This document shows positions 25,083 through 34,915 of a stretch of 64,000 bases of DNA, in pieces. Source of the DNA: Acidobacteriota bacterium. GTDB lineage: Bacteria > Acidobacteriota > Terriglobia > Terriglobales > Acidobacteriaceae. Location of the stretch: the NCBI GenBank assembly GCA_021792795.1, contig JAJYUB010000010.1:1-64000 (forward strand), in the 5' to 3' direction. Below the pieces are notes generated by a model. It did not search any database, was not told the origin of the DNA, and saw only the letters and a program-made list of their open reading frames with translations. Both the position numbers and the translations under genes were made by a program. The stretch's first letter is position 1. Each line of letters opens with the position of its first letter.

Positions 25083-26800
25083 TTTTGGGCCGCCAGTCGA
25101 TTCTCGGTTTCGAGTTCATATTTCCAGTCCGGATCTTCCGGATGTTTCAAGTCCCACAGGGGGCGACGGCTGCGGACCATGGGATCTTCGGCGAAGTTGT
25201 AGCTGGGCGGCGGTGAGGTGGTCGCCCACTCCAGCGTCCATGCGTCCCAGGGATCGTTGCCGGCAAGTTCGCCGTAAAAGTGGGAGCGCACCAGGTTGTA
25301 AACGAAGATGAGGACCGCAATCGCCTGAATGAATGCTCCCAGGGTCACGACCAGGTTCCACGTGGCCCAGTGGTGACCTGGCTCGTAGGTATAAATCTCG
25401 CGGGGCATCCCCAGCAGGCCGACGATGTGCATGAAGTCGAAGGTCATCTGAAAGCCGATGACGAAAAGCCAGAAGTGCCACCTGCCTAACCTTTCACTCA
25501 TCATGCGGCCGGTGATCTTCGGGAACCAATAATAGAACGCGGCAAACAGGGCAAAAACGATGCCGCCGACAATGACGTAGTGAAAATGGGCAATCAGAAA
25601 ATAGGAATTGTGCAATTGCCAGTCGAAGGGCGCCACCGACAACATGATTCCAGTCAGCCCTCCCAGCGTGAATTGAAACAGGAACGCCGTGCAGAACAGC
25701 ATGGGGACGGTGAAATGGATTTTTCCGCCCCACATGGTCGCCAGCCAGTTGAAGATTTTGATCCCAGTGGGAACGGAAATGATCATGGTAGACAGGACAA
25801 AGGCAGTGTTGGCAGCCGCTCCCATGCCCACCGTGAACATGTGGTGCGCCCATACCGTGAAGCTGATGAATCCAATCCCGACTGAAGCCGCTACCATGGC
25901 CGGATATCCGAAGATGGCTTTACGCGAGAAGACGGGAACGATTTCGTTGACAAATCCAAAGGCGGGCAGCACCAGGATGTAGACTTCCGGATGTCCGAAG
26001 ATCCAGAAGAAATGCGCCCATAGAACGGCCGAGCCGCCAGCCTGAGAGTCGAAGAAATGGCCGCCCAGGAAACGATCGATCAGCAGCATGATCTGCGCGG
26101 CGGACAACGGCGGAATGGCCCCAAGCGCCATCACGGACGTGACCAGCATCAGCCAGACGAACAGCGGCATCCGGTTCAGCTTCATCCCTTTGCAGCGCAT
26201 GCAGAGCGTGGTGGCAACGATATTCAGGGCGGTGCCGATGGTCCCAATGCCGCTGATAAAGATCCCCAGCGCCCAATAGTCGGCGGCATGGCCTTTTGAG
26301 AAGGCAGTTGAGGTCAGCGGCGCATACGCAAACCAGCCCTGGTCGGGAACTCCAGGACCGCCGTAGAGGCCCTGGCCTCCCACCAGGCTGTAGTAGAGCA
26401 ACAGGGCGCCAAAGAAAAAGATCCAGAAGCTGAAGGCATTCAGCCGGGGAAATGCCATGTCGCGAGCGCCGATCATCAGCGGCACGAAGTAGTTCGCGAA
26501 CCCGAACAAAATCGGCATGGCCACGAAAAAGATCATGGTAGTGCCATGCAGCGTGAATAGCTGATTGAAGTGTTCCGGCGAGAGAAATGTCGCCTCGGGC
26601 CTGGCAAGCTGGATGCGAATCAACAGAATTTCGATTCCGCCGATGAGGAAAAACAATAGCGCGGCGGCGATGTACATGAGCCCGATTTTCTTGTGATCGG
26701 TGGTCACGATCCACGCATGCATCACCTCCAGCCAGGGCCGGGGATGCTTCTGCTTCGGAGTCAGATCGAGCACTCCCGACAGCGGTATGGAATCAGCCAT
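25079..26800 (-). CDS. ctaD: Cytochrome c oxidase subunit I
   Basis: Catalytic subunit with the heme-copper oxygen-reducing centre. 573 residues, at least 12 transmembrane helices. FGHPEVYILVLP carries the CuB histidine, the cross-linking tyrosine and the D-channel glutamate typical of type A1 oxidases; WAHHMFTVGM gives two further CuB histidines; HFHYVIVGG supplies heme ligands. The start at 26800 has GAGAGG upstream. An A1-type enzyme is usually a low-affinity, proton-pumping oxidase, implying use at higher oxygen. Confidence 0.96.
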   Translation of the reverse strand: MADSIPLSGVLDLTPKQKHPRPWLEVMHAWIVTTDHKKIGLMYIAAALLFFLIGGIEILLIRIQLARPEATFLSPEHFNQLFTLHGTTMIFFVAMPILFGFANYFVPLMIGARDMAFPRLNAFSFWIFFFGALLLYYSLVGGQGLYGGPGVPDQGWFAYAPLTSTAFSKGHAADYWALGIFISGIGTIGTALNIVATTLCMRCKGMKLNRMPLFVWLMLVTSVMALGAIPPLSAAQIMLLIDRFLGGHFFDSQAGGSAVLWAHFFWIFGHPEVYILVLPAFGFVNEIVPVFSRKAIFGYPAMVAASVGIGFISFTVWAHHMFTVGMGAAANTAFVLSTMIISVPTGIKIFNWLATMWGGKIHFTVPMLFCTAFLFQFTLGGLTGIMLSVAPFDWQLHNSYFLIAHFHYVIVGGIVFALFAAFYYWFPKITGRMMSERLGRWHFWLFVIGFQMTFDFMHIVGLLGMPREIYTYEPGHHWATWNLVVTLGAFIQAIAVLIFVYNLVRSHFYGELAGNDPWDAWTLEWATTSPPPSYNFAEDPMVRSRRPLWDLKHPEDPDWKYELETENRLAAQK

Positions 26801-26825
26801 GGCTTGCGCCTCTCGCTTTCTCAGC

Positions 26826-27911
26826 TTACTTCAGTGTCGCCAGATAGGACGCGATCAAGGCAACGTCCGCATCGCTCAGTTTCATGGCCGGCATCAGGCA
26901 ACCGGGTTTGTAGCGGTCAGGGTCTTTGATCCAGCCCTCCAGATTGTCGTGGGTATTCGGCAACGCGCCCGATGCAAGAGTGTCGCGGCTCATCAGGTGG
27001 GTCAGGTCCGGTCCGAAGCGGCCGTTCGCCACTGTGCCGCGGATGGTGTGGCAGTTGATGCAGGCGTTCTGTTCAAACACCGCTCTTCCGGCCGCTACGC
27101 TGGGGTCTTGAACGGCTGGTTTCTGCTGATTGGCGAGCCACTTCTGGAAGTCGGCGGGCGTCTGGGCGTAGACGCGAATCAGCATCCGGGCATGCTCCGC
27201 GCCGCAAAACTGCGCGCACTGGCCAAGGTAGACGCCGGTCGCTTCCGGCTGAATCCACATTTCGTTCACCTGGCCGGCCATCAGGTCCGTCTTGCCGGCC
27301 AGCCGCGGCACCCAGAAACTGTGATCGACATCCGCCGTGACAAGTTTCATGAAGGTTGGCATCGGATGTTTCGCATCGTCGCTGACTGGAACGTGCAACT
27401 CATCCGCCGTCGCAAAGTTGTATTTCGGGTAGGTAAACTCCCACCAGAACTGATGGCCGGTGACGGTGACATCGAGCGCCTGTGCCGGGTGCGGAGCGTT
27501 TTGGACGCTGAAGACGATTCGCACGGTGGATAGAAACAGCACTACCACAATCAGGATTGGAATTACGGTCCACGCCAGTTCAATCTGGTTGCTTCCGTAA
27601 ATCTGGGGCGGCTCTGTGTCGTCATCTCCGGGGCGCCAGCGAAAGCGAATGACGACGTACAGCAGCAATCCGAAAACAATGACGAAAATTGCGCCGGTGA
27701 CGATGAGCACAAACATCGAGAGCCGAAAAATGTCGTGGGCAGGCGCCGACTGGGGAGAAAAGATGTTGGTGGAAGATGTAAAAAGCTTCTCGAAGAAGCC
27801 GCCGCCGGAGCGAGCGGCCATTGCCAGGGCCGCGGCATGGAAGGATGCATGACCCTGCGCCGCCGACAACAGTATCGCGGGCCGCACGGCATTCAAACTG
27901 GGAAACCTCAA
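26826..27911 (-). CDS. ctaC: Cytochrome c oxidase subunit II with C-terminal cytochrome c (caa3 type)
   Basis: Accepts electrons from cytochrome c. About 361 residues: signal or anchor region, two transmembrane hairpin helices, the CuA domain with HQFWWEF and GQCAQFCGAEHARM (two Cys, His and Met ligands), and a fused class I cytochrome c domain with CINCH and a distal Met near CLMPAMKL. I set the start at TTG 27911, since AGGAG (27919-27923) lies seven bases upstream; an internal ATG sits near the start of the mature region. First gene of the respiratory operon. Confidence 0.93.
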   Translation of the reverse strand: MRFPSLNAVRPAILLSAAQGHASFHAAALAMAARSGGGFFEKLFTSSTNIFSPQSAPAHDIFRLSMFVLIVTGAIFVIVFGLLLYVVIRFRWRPGDDDTEPPQIYGSNQIELAWTVIPILIVVVLFLSTVRIVFSVQNAPHPAQALDVTVTGHQFWWEFTYPKYNFATADELHVPVSDDAKHPMPTFMKLVTADVDHSFWVPRLAGKTDLMAGQVNEMWIQPEATGVYLGQCAQFCGAEHARMLIRVYAQTPADFQKWLANQQKPAVQDPSVAAGRAVFEQNACINCHTIRGTVANGRFGPDLTHLMSRDTLASGALPNTHDNLEGWIKDPDRYKPGCLMPAMKLSDADVALIASYLATLK

Positions 27912-28099
27912 TGCACCGCTCCTGCAACGCTGAATGCCGGTGTTTGTTTGTCGGAAAGGTTTTGCATGCCCGCTGATGGCTGAATCCGGAGTGATGTGCC
28001 CACATTCCAGTATGCCATCGATCCGCCTGGCAGTTGCGCGATCCATATTTTGAAATGCAACAGCCATTCGATGCAGTATGTTTCTCCGGCTTCATTGCA

Positions 28100-29026
28100 T
28101 CACTGACGGATACGAGGATTGGCGAGGATGTAGAGCGCATCGGTGAGAAGATTGACCAGCACATAGGTCAGACCGATCGCCAGAATGCAGCCCTGCACCA
28201 AGGGATAATCCCGATTGGAGATGGCGGAGATGGTGAGCCGACCGATTCCGGGCCAGGAAAAGATGGTCTCGGTCACAATGGCGCCGGCCAGCAACACTCC
28301 GAACTGCAGGCCGATGACCGTCAGCAGAGGAATCATCGCGTTGGGCAGGGCGTGACGATAGACGACCGCGCGCTCGGAAAGACCTTTGGCGCGGGCGGTG
28401 CGAATGTAGTCCTGGCCAAGTTCCTCCAGCATGGAGGTGCGAACCATGCGCGTCAGAATGGCCGCCAGAGCGGACCCCATGGTGAGCGTCGGCAGAATAA
28501 AATTCCGCCACGACCCCGTACCCGAGACGGGAAGCCATCCCAGTACAATGCCGAACACCAGAATCAAAATGGGTCCAAGCGTGAAACTTGGAAACGAGAC
28601 CCCAAACAAACTGATCGCGCCCAGGCTTTGGTCCTGCCACTTGGAGCGGTGGCGCGCGGACGCGATGCCGGCGGGGAACGACAGTAGAATGGCGAGCAAA
28701 ATCGCGGGGACCGCAAGCTCCAATGTATAGGGATAGCGCGACAGAATCAGTTCTGTCACCGGCCTGTTGAAGCGAAGCGATTGTCCCAGGCTGCCGTGCA
28801 GCACGCCATTCCAATAGCGGACATATTGGACGCCAAGCGGAACATCCAGGCCATACGCGTGCCGCAGCGCGCCAATGTCGGACGCGGTCGCTCCCTCCCC
28901 CAGCATCTGCTCGACTGGATCGCCGGGGACAAGATGGATGAGAAAGAAGATGAGCGATACAACAAGCCACAGCACGGGAAGCAACAGCAGGAGCCGCTTG
29001 AGGACCGTTCGCCAGGCTGCCTTCAT
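28100..29026 (-). CDS. OppB/DppB-type ABC transporter permease
   Basis: 308-residue inner-membrane permease of the peptide/nickel uptake family. The N-terminal helix is followed by HLVPGDPVEQMLGE, then five more helices and the EAA-type loop EELGQDYIRTARAKGLSERA. It ends without a partner permease (DppC) or ATPase; ctaC follows. The start overlaps the stop of the CNNM/CBS gene as ATGA. The solute-binding protein at 18021-19586 belongs to the matching family, but the two are not in one operon. Confidence 0.9.
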   Translation of the reverse strand: MKAAWRTVLKRLLLLLPVLWLVVSLIFFLIHLVPGDPVEQMLGEGATASDIGALRHAYGLDVPLGVQYVRYWNGVLHGSLGQSLRFNRPVTELILSRYPYTLELAVPAILLAILLSFPAGIASARHRSKWQDQSLGAISLFGVSFPSFTLGPILILVFGIVLGWLPVSGTGSWRNFILPTLTMGSALAAILTRMVRTSMLEELGQDYIRTARAKGLSERAVVYRHALPNAMIPLLTVIGLQFGVLLAGAIVTETIFSWPGIGRLTISAISNRDYPLVQGCILAIGLTYVLVNLLTDALYILANPRIRQ

Positions 29027-30534
29027 GCGGGACCGCTCCCCTCGGCTTTGTTCAGGCCGATCTTGCTCCCTGGATTTTCAACTTCGGCATTGGCGTCGAT
29101 GCTTTCGGGTCTGGCCGGCAGCATGACGCTGTCGTCGAAGAGGGAGCCTTGCGCCTGAACGTTTGGCAACGGTTGTCGATCGGCTGGCGTGAACGATTCA
29201 ACGCGGATGCTGGTGATGCGGCGGTCTTCCATGGAGGCGACGGTGAACCTTCGCCCGTCATGCACAAAAGAGTCTCCCACCCTGGGAATTTTCTGCATGT
29301 ACACCAGCAGAAATCCAGCCAGAGTTTCCACCCCGCCATCGTGCGGCAGATGCCAACCCAATTGCGTTTCCAGGTCCAGCAGGGTCACGTTGCCATGCAG
29401 CACCAGCGTGCCCGAGGAAAGTTTTTGCATGGAGCTGTCGCGCACATCGAACTCGTCCTCCATCTCGCCGACAATCTGCTCCAGCGCGTCTTCGACCGTG
29501 ACCAATCCGGTGATCGAACCGAATTCGTCCACAACGATGGCCAGATGCCTCCTTCGCGTCTGAAACTCCGTCAACAGATCGGAAACCGCCTTGGTCTCGG
29601 GAACGAAAAAGACATCGTGCATCAGTTGACCGATTTGCATCTCGCTCTCGCCGCCGTGGATTGCGTTCCCAGGAGGCGTTGTCCGCAGGATGGCGCGGGA
29701 ATGCATCAGTCGCGCCATGTCCTTGGCATAGACCACGCCGACGATGTGCTCCGGTCCTCGCGCAGGATCGTAGACCGGCACTCGCGAGCGCTGCACCTGC
29801 GTAAGGCGAGCATTGGCTTCCGCAATGGGAAGATTGGCGGGCAGAGAGAAAATCTTCTGCCGCGGCGTCATGATTTCGCGCACGGTGATCGTGTCCAGAT
29901 CGAGCACGCGATGGATGATCCGCTCCTGCTTTTCCGGCAGCAGGCCCATGCGGCGGGTGGCCGTGGCGATCAGCTTCAACTCCTCCGGGGAGTGGACGCT
30001 GCCTTCGGGCGCGCGGGAGAGCCGGAACAAACGCAGCACGACCTCCGCCGAAGCGTTCATCAGGCGGACCAGAGGCCGCGTGACGCGCATAAAGACATGA
30101 ATGGGGCCGGCGATGGCCAATGCCATTTTTTCGCCCTGGCGCAGCGCCAGCGACTTGGGAACGAGTTCGCCGAAAATGACTTCCAGATAGGTAATCAGGC
30201 TGAACGCCAGCGCGCCGGACAGAATGCCGCCGTAGAAACGCGCATGTGGCAGCAGGGAAAGCCAGGGCAGCAAAAAGCGGGCGACAAACGGTTCGCCGAG
30301 CCAGCCCAGGGTCAGGCTGGCCAAGGTCACGCCCAGTTGGACGGCGGGCAACAGCTCGTCGAGATTGGCCTGTAAATCGGCGACGATGCGGGCGCCCGTG
30401 CGTTTCTGTTCAATCAGTTGCTGCACGCGTGTTCGCCGCAACGAGACCAGGGCAAACTCCGCCGCGACGAAAAAAGCGTTGGCCAAGATCAGCGCGGCAA
30501 TGGCGGCGGCCCGAAATAGCGGCAGACTGGGCAT
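29023..30534 (-). CDS. CNNM/CBS-domain membrane protein (HlyC/CorC family)
   Basis: 503 residues: an N-terminal CNNM transmembrane domain (about 1-200; LANAFFVAAEFALVSLRRTRVQQL and FGELVPKSLAL), a CBS pair (about 215-340; DTITVREIMTPR, RSRVPVYD, HLAIVVDEFGSITGLVTVEDALEQIVGE) and a CorC/HlyC C-terminal domain. Family members are linked to magnesium or cobalt efflux and to hemolysin-like proteins; the ion here is not predictable. It is the first gene of a two-gene run with an OppB-type permease, divergent from the DUF4097 gene. Confidence 0.9.
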   Translation of the reverse strand: MPSLPLFRAAAIAALILANAFFVAAEFALVSLRRTRVQQLIEQKRTGARIVADLQANLDELLPAVQLGVTLASLTLGWLGEPFVARFLLPWLSLLPHARFYGGILSGALAFSLITYLEVIFGELVPKSLALRQGEKMALAIAGPIHVFMRVTRPLVRLMNASAEVVLRLFRLSRAPEGSVHSPEELKLIATATRRMGLLPEKQERIIHRVLDLDTITVREIMTPRQKIFSLPANLPIAEANARLTQVQRSRVPVYDPARGPEHIVGVVYAKDMARLMHSRAILRTTPPGNAIHGGESEMQIGQLMHDVFFVPETKAVSDLLTEFQTRRRHLAIVVDEFGSITGLVTVEDALEQIVGEMEDEFDVRDSSMQKLSSGTLVLHGNVTLLDLETQLGWHLPHDGGVETLAGFLLVYMQKIPRVGDSFVHDGRRFTVASMEDRRITSIRVESFTPADRQPLPNVQAQGSLFDDSVMLPARPESIDANAEVENPGSKIGLNKAEGSGPA

Positions 30535-30711
30535 TCGCCTCCGAGTCTAAAGCAAAACCGGGGACGCTGTAGCGCTGCTGGAGGCGGGCCCGCGGAAGGA
30601 ATCCGAGGCATGGGTTAGTTTTCCGGGAACCCTTGTCAGGAATTCCTCGTAACTTTGGCTTGCCGGTAGTACATTCTCAATTGATCTTAGGTTTCGTCGG
30701 AGGATTCCCCC

Positions 30712-31626
30712 ATGCACGCTCCACGATTTGCCACGGCATTTTTTGCCGTCATTTTCCTTTCAACCCTTTGCTTTGCGGCGGAACCGGAATTCCACCGCTC
30801 CTTGACCGTCAACGGAAATCTGACCTTCAGCGTCTGCGCCACTTCCGGATCGATCCACGTTGCCGGAGTCGAAGGCAGCAAGGTTGCAATCTCGGCCAAC
30901 CTGCACAAAAGCAACTGGCACACCACCGGCACGTCTGGAGACATGAAGGAGATTGCCGCCAATCCTCCCATCCACCAGACTGGCAATGAAATCAAGGTGG
31001 GCGACGCGGACACATGCGGCGGCGCCAAGGCCCACAACATCGATATCGACTATGAGATTACGGTCCCTAAAAGCTCCACCGTGGAGGCCGTGACCGGGCC
31101 CGGCAACGTGCATGTGGAAAATATCGGCGGTTTTGTCCATGTCGCGGCAGGCAGCGGCAATATCGTCGCCAGCAACGTTGGCCCGGATTCCAAACTTGCC
31201 ACTCGGTCCGGCACTGTCGATATTCAGGGGGCCCATGGGGCGGTGATGGCCGTCACCGGATCGGGGAACCTGTCGGTCCGCGATTCTGAGGTAAGCGAAG
31301 CGCGGCTACACACCGGCTCGGGAAACATTACGACCACGAACCTTCATGGCGGCATGCGGGTCAACTCGGGCACCGGGAACCTGACCATCGGCGGGATGCC
31401 GAGCGCCGATTGGAAGCTCGAGACTGGCTCCGGGGCCATTCAAATCCATGTCGACCCGAACGCGAAATTCACATTGGACGCGGAGACCGGCTCCGGCACC
31501 ATCGATTCAAACCTGCCCAGCCCACTCTCCGGCCACATCGCCAACGGCGTGTTAAAAGGGCCGGTGAACGGCGGCGGCCCGACCGTCCAGGTGTATACGG
31601 GTTCGGGAAAAATTACTTTCGATTAA
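30712..31626 (+). CDS. Secreted DUF4097-type beta-repeat protein
   Basis: 304 residues with a signal peptide ending CFAAEPE. The body is a run of short beta-strand repeats with recurring GSGN, TGSGNI and TGSGTI turns, the pattern of DUF4097 (putative adhesin) right-handed beta-helix proteins. An early cysteine (SVCATSG) and DTCGG are present. A ribosome-binding site GGAGG precedes the ATG by about eight bases. No function is established; it is a single gene, divergent from the CNNM protein, and likely exported to the periplasm or surface. Confidence 0.85.
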   Translation: MHAPRFATAFFAVIFLSTLCFAAEPEFHRSLTVNGNLTFSVCATSGSIHVAGVEGSKVAISANLHKSNWHTTGTSGDMKEIAANPPIHQTGNEIKVGDADTCGGAKAHNIDIDYEITVPKSSTVEAVTGPGNVHVENIGGFVHVAAGSGNIVASNVGPDSKLATRSGTVDIQGAHGAVMAVTGSGNLSVRDSEVSEARLHTGSGNITTTNLHGGMRVNSGTGNLTIGGMPSADWKLETGSGAIQIHVDPNAKFTLDAETGSGTIDSNLPSPLSGHIANGVLKGPVNGGGPTVQVYTGSGKITFD

Positions 31627-31749
31627 GAATGCCGCAAGCAGATGCGGGGGCCGCGAACGAATGTTTCTCCCTGGAAACTCTGCGCGATGTTGTCCATCGT
31701 GGCAGCCCCGCTGCATTTTTGGCCGCCCGGTTTCGCTTACAGTAGAGAT

Positions 31750-32481
31750 ATGGTCCATGGGCCCCGCAACCTCCCCGTTGAGCGCTTTCGCCTGATTGTG
31801 TTTGACCTGGACGGAACGCTGATCGATTCTCGCGCCGACCTGACGCACTCCGTCAACGCGATGCTGCGATACCTTCACCGGACTGAACTGCCGGAGGACG
31901 TGATCGCCAGCTATATCGGCGACGGTGTCGGGATGCTGGTGCGGCGCGCGCTGGGAGACCCAGCCGATGCCGCGCTGCTGGACGACGCCGTCGAGTATTT
32001 CCTCGCCTATTATCGCGAGCACAAACTGGACAACACTTACGTCTATCCCGGAATGCTGCCGCTGCTGGACGCGTTGCGCGATCATCCGAAGCGGCCTCTG
32101 CTGGCGGTGCTGACGAACAAGCCGGTGGGGCCGTCGCGGGCCATCTGCGAAGCGCTGGGACTGGCGGAGGGAATGTTTCGCATCTACGGCGGCGACAGCT
32201 TTCCCACCAAGAAGCCGGATGCGCTGGGGTTGCAGACCTTACTGGGAGAAGCCAAGGTTGCACCCCATCAGGCGGTCATGGTCGGAGATTCCGATGTCGA
32301 TGTTCTAGTGGCGAAGAATGCCGGAACGTTTTCGATCGGCTGCAGCTTCGGCCTCTCGCCGCACACCTTGGAGATTGTGCCGCCCGACGTGCTGGTTCAC
32401 GCGCCGCTGGACTTGCTCCCATTGCTGGCGGGCCAGGACGGAATGCCAGATACTGCCGTCGAAATGGGACGAGTCATCTGA
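31750..32481 (+). CDS. gph: HAD hydrolase, phosphoglycolate phosphatase-like
   Basis: 243 residues with the HAD motifs FDLDGTLIDS (I, nucleophilic Asp), LAVLTNKPVG (II), a lysine in FPTKKPDALGL (III) and MVGDSDVDVLVAKNAG (IV), plus a helical cap between I and II, as in Gph. It would remove phosphate from 2-phosphoglycolate formed in DNA repair or oxygenation, though related substrates are possible. The ATG at 31750 is chosen because the domain begins shortly after it; the frame is open further upstream without a site. Confidence 0.85.
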   Translation: MVHGPRNLPVERFRLIVFDLDGTLIDSRADLTHSVNAMLRYLHRTELPEDVIASYIGDGVGMLVRRALGDPADAALLDDAVEYFLAYYREHKLDNTYVYPGMLPLLDALRDHPKRPLLAVLTNKPVGPSRAICEALGLAEGMFRIYGGDSFPTKKPDALGLQTLLGEAKVAPHQAVMVGDSDVDVLVAKNAGTFSIGCSFGLSPHTLEIVPPDVLVHAPLDLLPLLAGQDGMPDTAVEMGRVI

Positions 32482-32509
32482 GCCCTTCGGCTGCGCTCGG
32501 AGCAGGCTC
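32480..32509. repeat. Dispersed repeat R3 variant
   Basis: GAGCCCTTCGGCTGCGCTCGG-type palindromic element straight after the gph stop codon; GAGCC and GGCTC arms can pair. Likely acts as or near a transcription end. Confidence 0.45.
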
Positions 32510-32653
32510 TTAAAGCCGTGCCCCGATACAAGACCTGAAATGATTTCTTTCCGGCAGAAGACCGAAGATTATTTCTTCCACGAATTTACGACTCAAGACC
32601 CTAGCCTCGCCAGGATGCGTCACCCATGACATTTCGCTATCGGTGGAAATGCG

Positions 32654-34915
32654 TTAGGCCACGGCGATGGCGGCGACCTCATAGTCTTCGACGCGCGGGA
32701 TGGTGAACTGCAAGGTCTGGCGCGCCAGATGAAACGGCACTGTTTGCCCGGCTTTCAGCAGCTCGACGGATTTCACGCCGACTCCCTGCGGCAGCTTCAT
32801 GCGGACGGTTTGCGGGCCCAGCGGGTAGGCCGACTGCAGCCAGCAGTGCTGGGCGTTGGGGTTGGTGTAGTTGAGCAGATGCACGGCGTAGCCGGGGGAC
32901 GTCTCCCAAGTGAGGGTCTCGATGAAGCCTTCTCCATCAACGTGAACGATGTGCTGGTCGCGGGTGATCCAGCGGAGGGTGTTGCGCAGCAGCCGCAGTA
33001 GATCGCCGTGGCCGGTGAGCCAGTAGGTGCGCTCGATGTCTCCGGGGAAGTAGGCGATGCGGCTGGGGCCGGTTTCGCGCAGGACCACGGCGGGCACATC
33101 GGTGTGCGGGACAGGCGGGTAGGCCAGCTCCGGCGGATAGCTGACGAAGCCGGGGACGACGGTGAGCAGCGGACCCGGCACGGGCTGGAGAGGCACGCGA
33201 TTTTGCGCGCCGGGCAGCCAGTTAGTGTCGGTGAATCCACGCAGGAGCGGATGTTGGCTGGTGGCGTTCGGATTTTCAATGCGCGCATAGTACGCATTGC
33301 CGTTGGTGCCGACGACCTCTCCGGCCTTGTGGATGCCGAGCAGGTCGGCGAGGCCGAAATCCGCGCGCGGGGCGAGATTTTCGTCGTAGAGAGAAGTCTC
33401 GAAGCTGGCCATGATCGATCCGCCCGAGCGCACATAGTCGCCAATCTGCCGGCATTGACGGTCGCTGAGCATGGCGATGTTCGGCAGTACGAGTGCGCGA
33501 TATCTGCTGAGGCGTTCCGCGTCGAGACGGTCTTCATGGACGAAGTCGAACGCGAAACGGCCCTGGAGGAGCGCGTCGTAGAGGCCCTGGATCGTCTGAT
33601 GCATATAGTCGCGCGAACGCGCGGTGACGGGACCGGGGTAGAGCAACTGCGTGCTTTGTCCCATGACGACGCCGATGTTGGCGATGGAGCGGCGGGTGGT
33701 GAAGTGGGCATCGTGTTGCGCGGTCCAGCGGAAGTAATCGGCCCCAACTTTCTGCCAACGGCGATCTTCGCCCAGGCCGTCCTCTGACCCGACAAAGTGA
33801 TAGTACGGAACCATGCCGCCTGCAAGCGTCTCGTTCAACCACATCGTGGCCTCGGCGGGCGTCTTGGAGCCGTTGCGCCATGTAACAGCGCCGGTGGAGT
33901 ACGCGCCGGTCACGTTGGCGGCGAACTTGCCGTCGAGCACGGCATTGCAGACGCGGCCCTGCAATGTGCATCCCCAGACGGCGGAGTCGTTATAGGTGCG
34001 GCCTTGATTATCGGCCTGGAACCAGGCAGCGAGTTTGCCGAGGCGGTCGAGATTGGGTCCGCAGCGGACGTTGCCGCCGAGGTTGGCGAAAAAGAAGCTG
34101 TCCGGCTTTTTTTCTTTGGCAATGGCGTCGTACTTTTGCCACAGCTCGAAAACGCGGTCGTCGAAGACGCGCCAGTATGCCGGAGTGTTGGCGGGCGGCA
34201 GCTTGCTGCAGATGGCACAGTGGCAATCCGGCAGGCTGCCGATGGGCGGCCAGCCGTTGGTGTAGAAACAGTCCACGTCGTAGAGCGAGTTGACCTCCCG
34301 CATGATGGCCGGAACGTAGTCGTCCATATAGGTGGAGAACATGCAGGTCTTGAAGAGGCGCGGTTCTTCACTGTTGTGTTGTACCGAGCCGTCCTTATAG
34401 CGCATGGCCCACTCTGGATGGGCGGCGAGGGCGTCGCCCCAATTGAGGTCGGGGCTCATGCGGGCGACCACGCGCATGTTGCGCTTCTTCGCGGCGGTGA
34501 CGCACTCGCCGAAGAAGTCGCGGCCATGCAGGTATTTTCCGTGGCGATGGAACGGCACCTTGGAGGGATAGAACGCGAGGATGCCGGTGACGCTGACAAA
34601 GACAATGTCGGCCTCGGCGGAGTGCCAGTAATCTGCCCACTCTTCAATGTTCATCACGGCGGGGTCGTGCTCGGTCATATTGCTCTGGCCGACGCGGCGG
34701 ACCTTTTGCTGCCATGGCCCGGCGGCTGGATCGACGGGAGCCAGGCGCGGCGGCAGCGGGATGAGCCGCGGCGCGGGCCCGCTGGCGACAGCGACAGCCG
34801 CTTGTTCCGCGGTGAGCGTCGACGCTGGGTTGAGGGCCTGGAGCGCGGCTGAAACGGGAAGGACGGCGGCGCTGGTTTTCAGGCCAGTTTTCAAGAAGGC
34901 GCGGCGGTTGAGCAT
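32654..34915 (-). CDS. Tat-exported GHL6-type glycoside hydrolase with trimerisation domain
   Basis: About 753 residues. The N-terminus MLNRRAFLKTG is a twin-arginine signal. The next about 350 residues resemble hypothetical glycosyl hydrolase 6 barrels (EEWADYWHSAEADIVFVSVTG, CFYTNGWPPIG, a CxxC-like CHCAICSKL loop). A GH42-like trimerisation domain (YRALVLPNIAMLSDRQCRQIGDYV) and a C-terminal beta-domain (HLLNYTNP) follow. The substrate is unknown; beta-galactoside or fucoside-type sugars are plausible. The ATG at 34915 with AGAGGGG upstream is preferred over 34996. Single gene, convergent with gph. Confidence 0.82.
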   Translation of the reverse strand: MLNRRAFLKTGLKTSAAVLPVSAALQALNPASTLTAEQAAVAVASGPAPRLIPLPPRLAPVDPAAGPWQQKVRRVGQSNMTEHDPAVMNIEEWADYWHSAEADIVFVSVTGILAFYPSKVPFHRHGKYLHGRDFFGECVTAAKKRNMRVVARMSPDLNWGDALAAHPEWAMRYKDGSVQHNSEEPRLFKTCMFSTYMDDYVPAIMREVNSLYDVDCFYTNGWPPIGSLPDCHCAICSKLPPANTPAYWRVFDDRVFELWQKYDAIAKEKKPDSFFFANLGGNVRCGPNLDRLGKLAAWFQADNQGRTYNDSAVWGCTLQGRVCNAVLDGKFAANVTGAYSTGAVTWRNGSKTPAEATMWLNETLAGGMVPYYHFVGSEDGLGEDRRWQKVGADYFRWTAQHDAHFTTRRSIANIGVVMGQSTQLLYPGPVTARSRDYMHQTIQGLYDALLQGRFAFDFVHEDRLDAERLSRYRALVLPNIAMLSDRQCRQIGDYVRSGGSIMASFETSLYDENLAPRADFGLADLLGIHKAGEVVGTNGNAYYARIENPNATSQHPLLRGFTDTNWLPGAQNRVPLQPVPGPLLTVVPGFVSYPPELAYPPVPHTDVPAVVLRETGPSRIAYFPGDIERTYWLTGHGDLLRLLRNTLRWITRDQHIVHVDGEGFIETLTWETSPGYAVHLLNYTNPNAQHCWLQSAYPLGPQTVRMKLPQGVGVKSVELLKAGQTVPFHLARQTLQFTIPRVEDYEVAAIAVA

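Noticed and set aside
27991-28005. CRP-like dyad upstream of the respiratory operon (TGTGGGCACATCAC on the minus strand)
   Set aside because: The half-sites are one base too close compared with the N6 spacing of the other sites and no -10 hexamer follows at the right distance.
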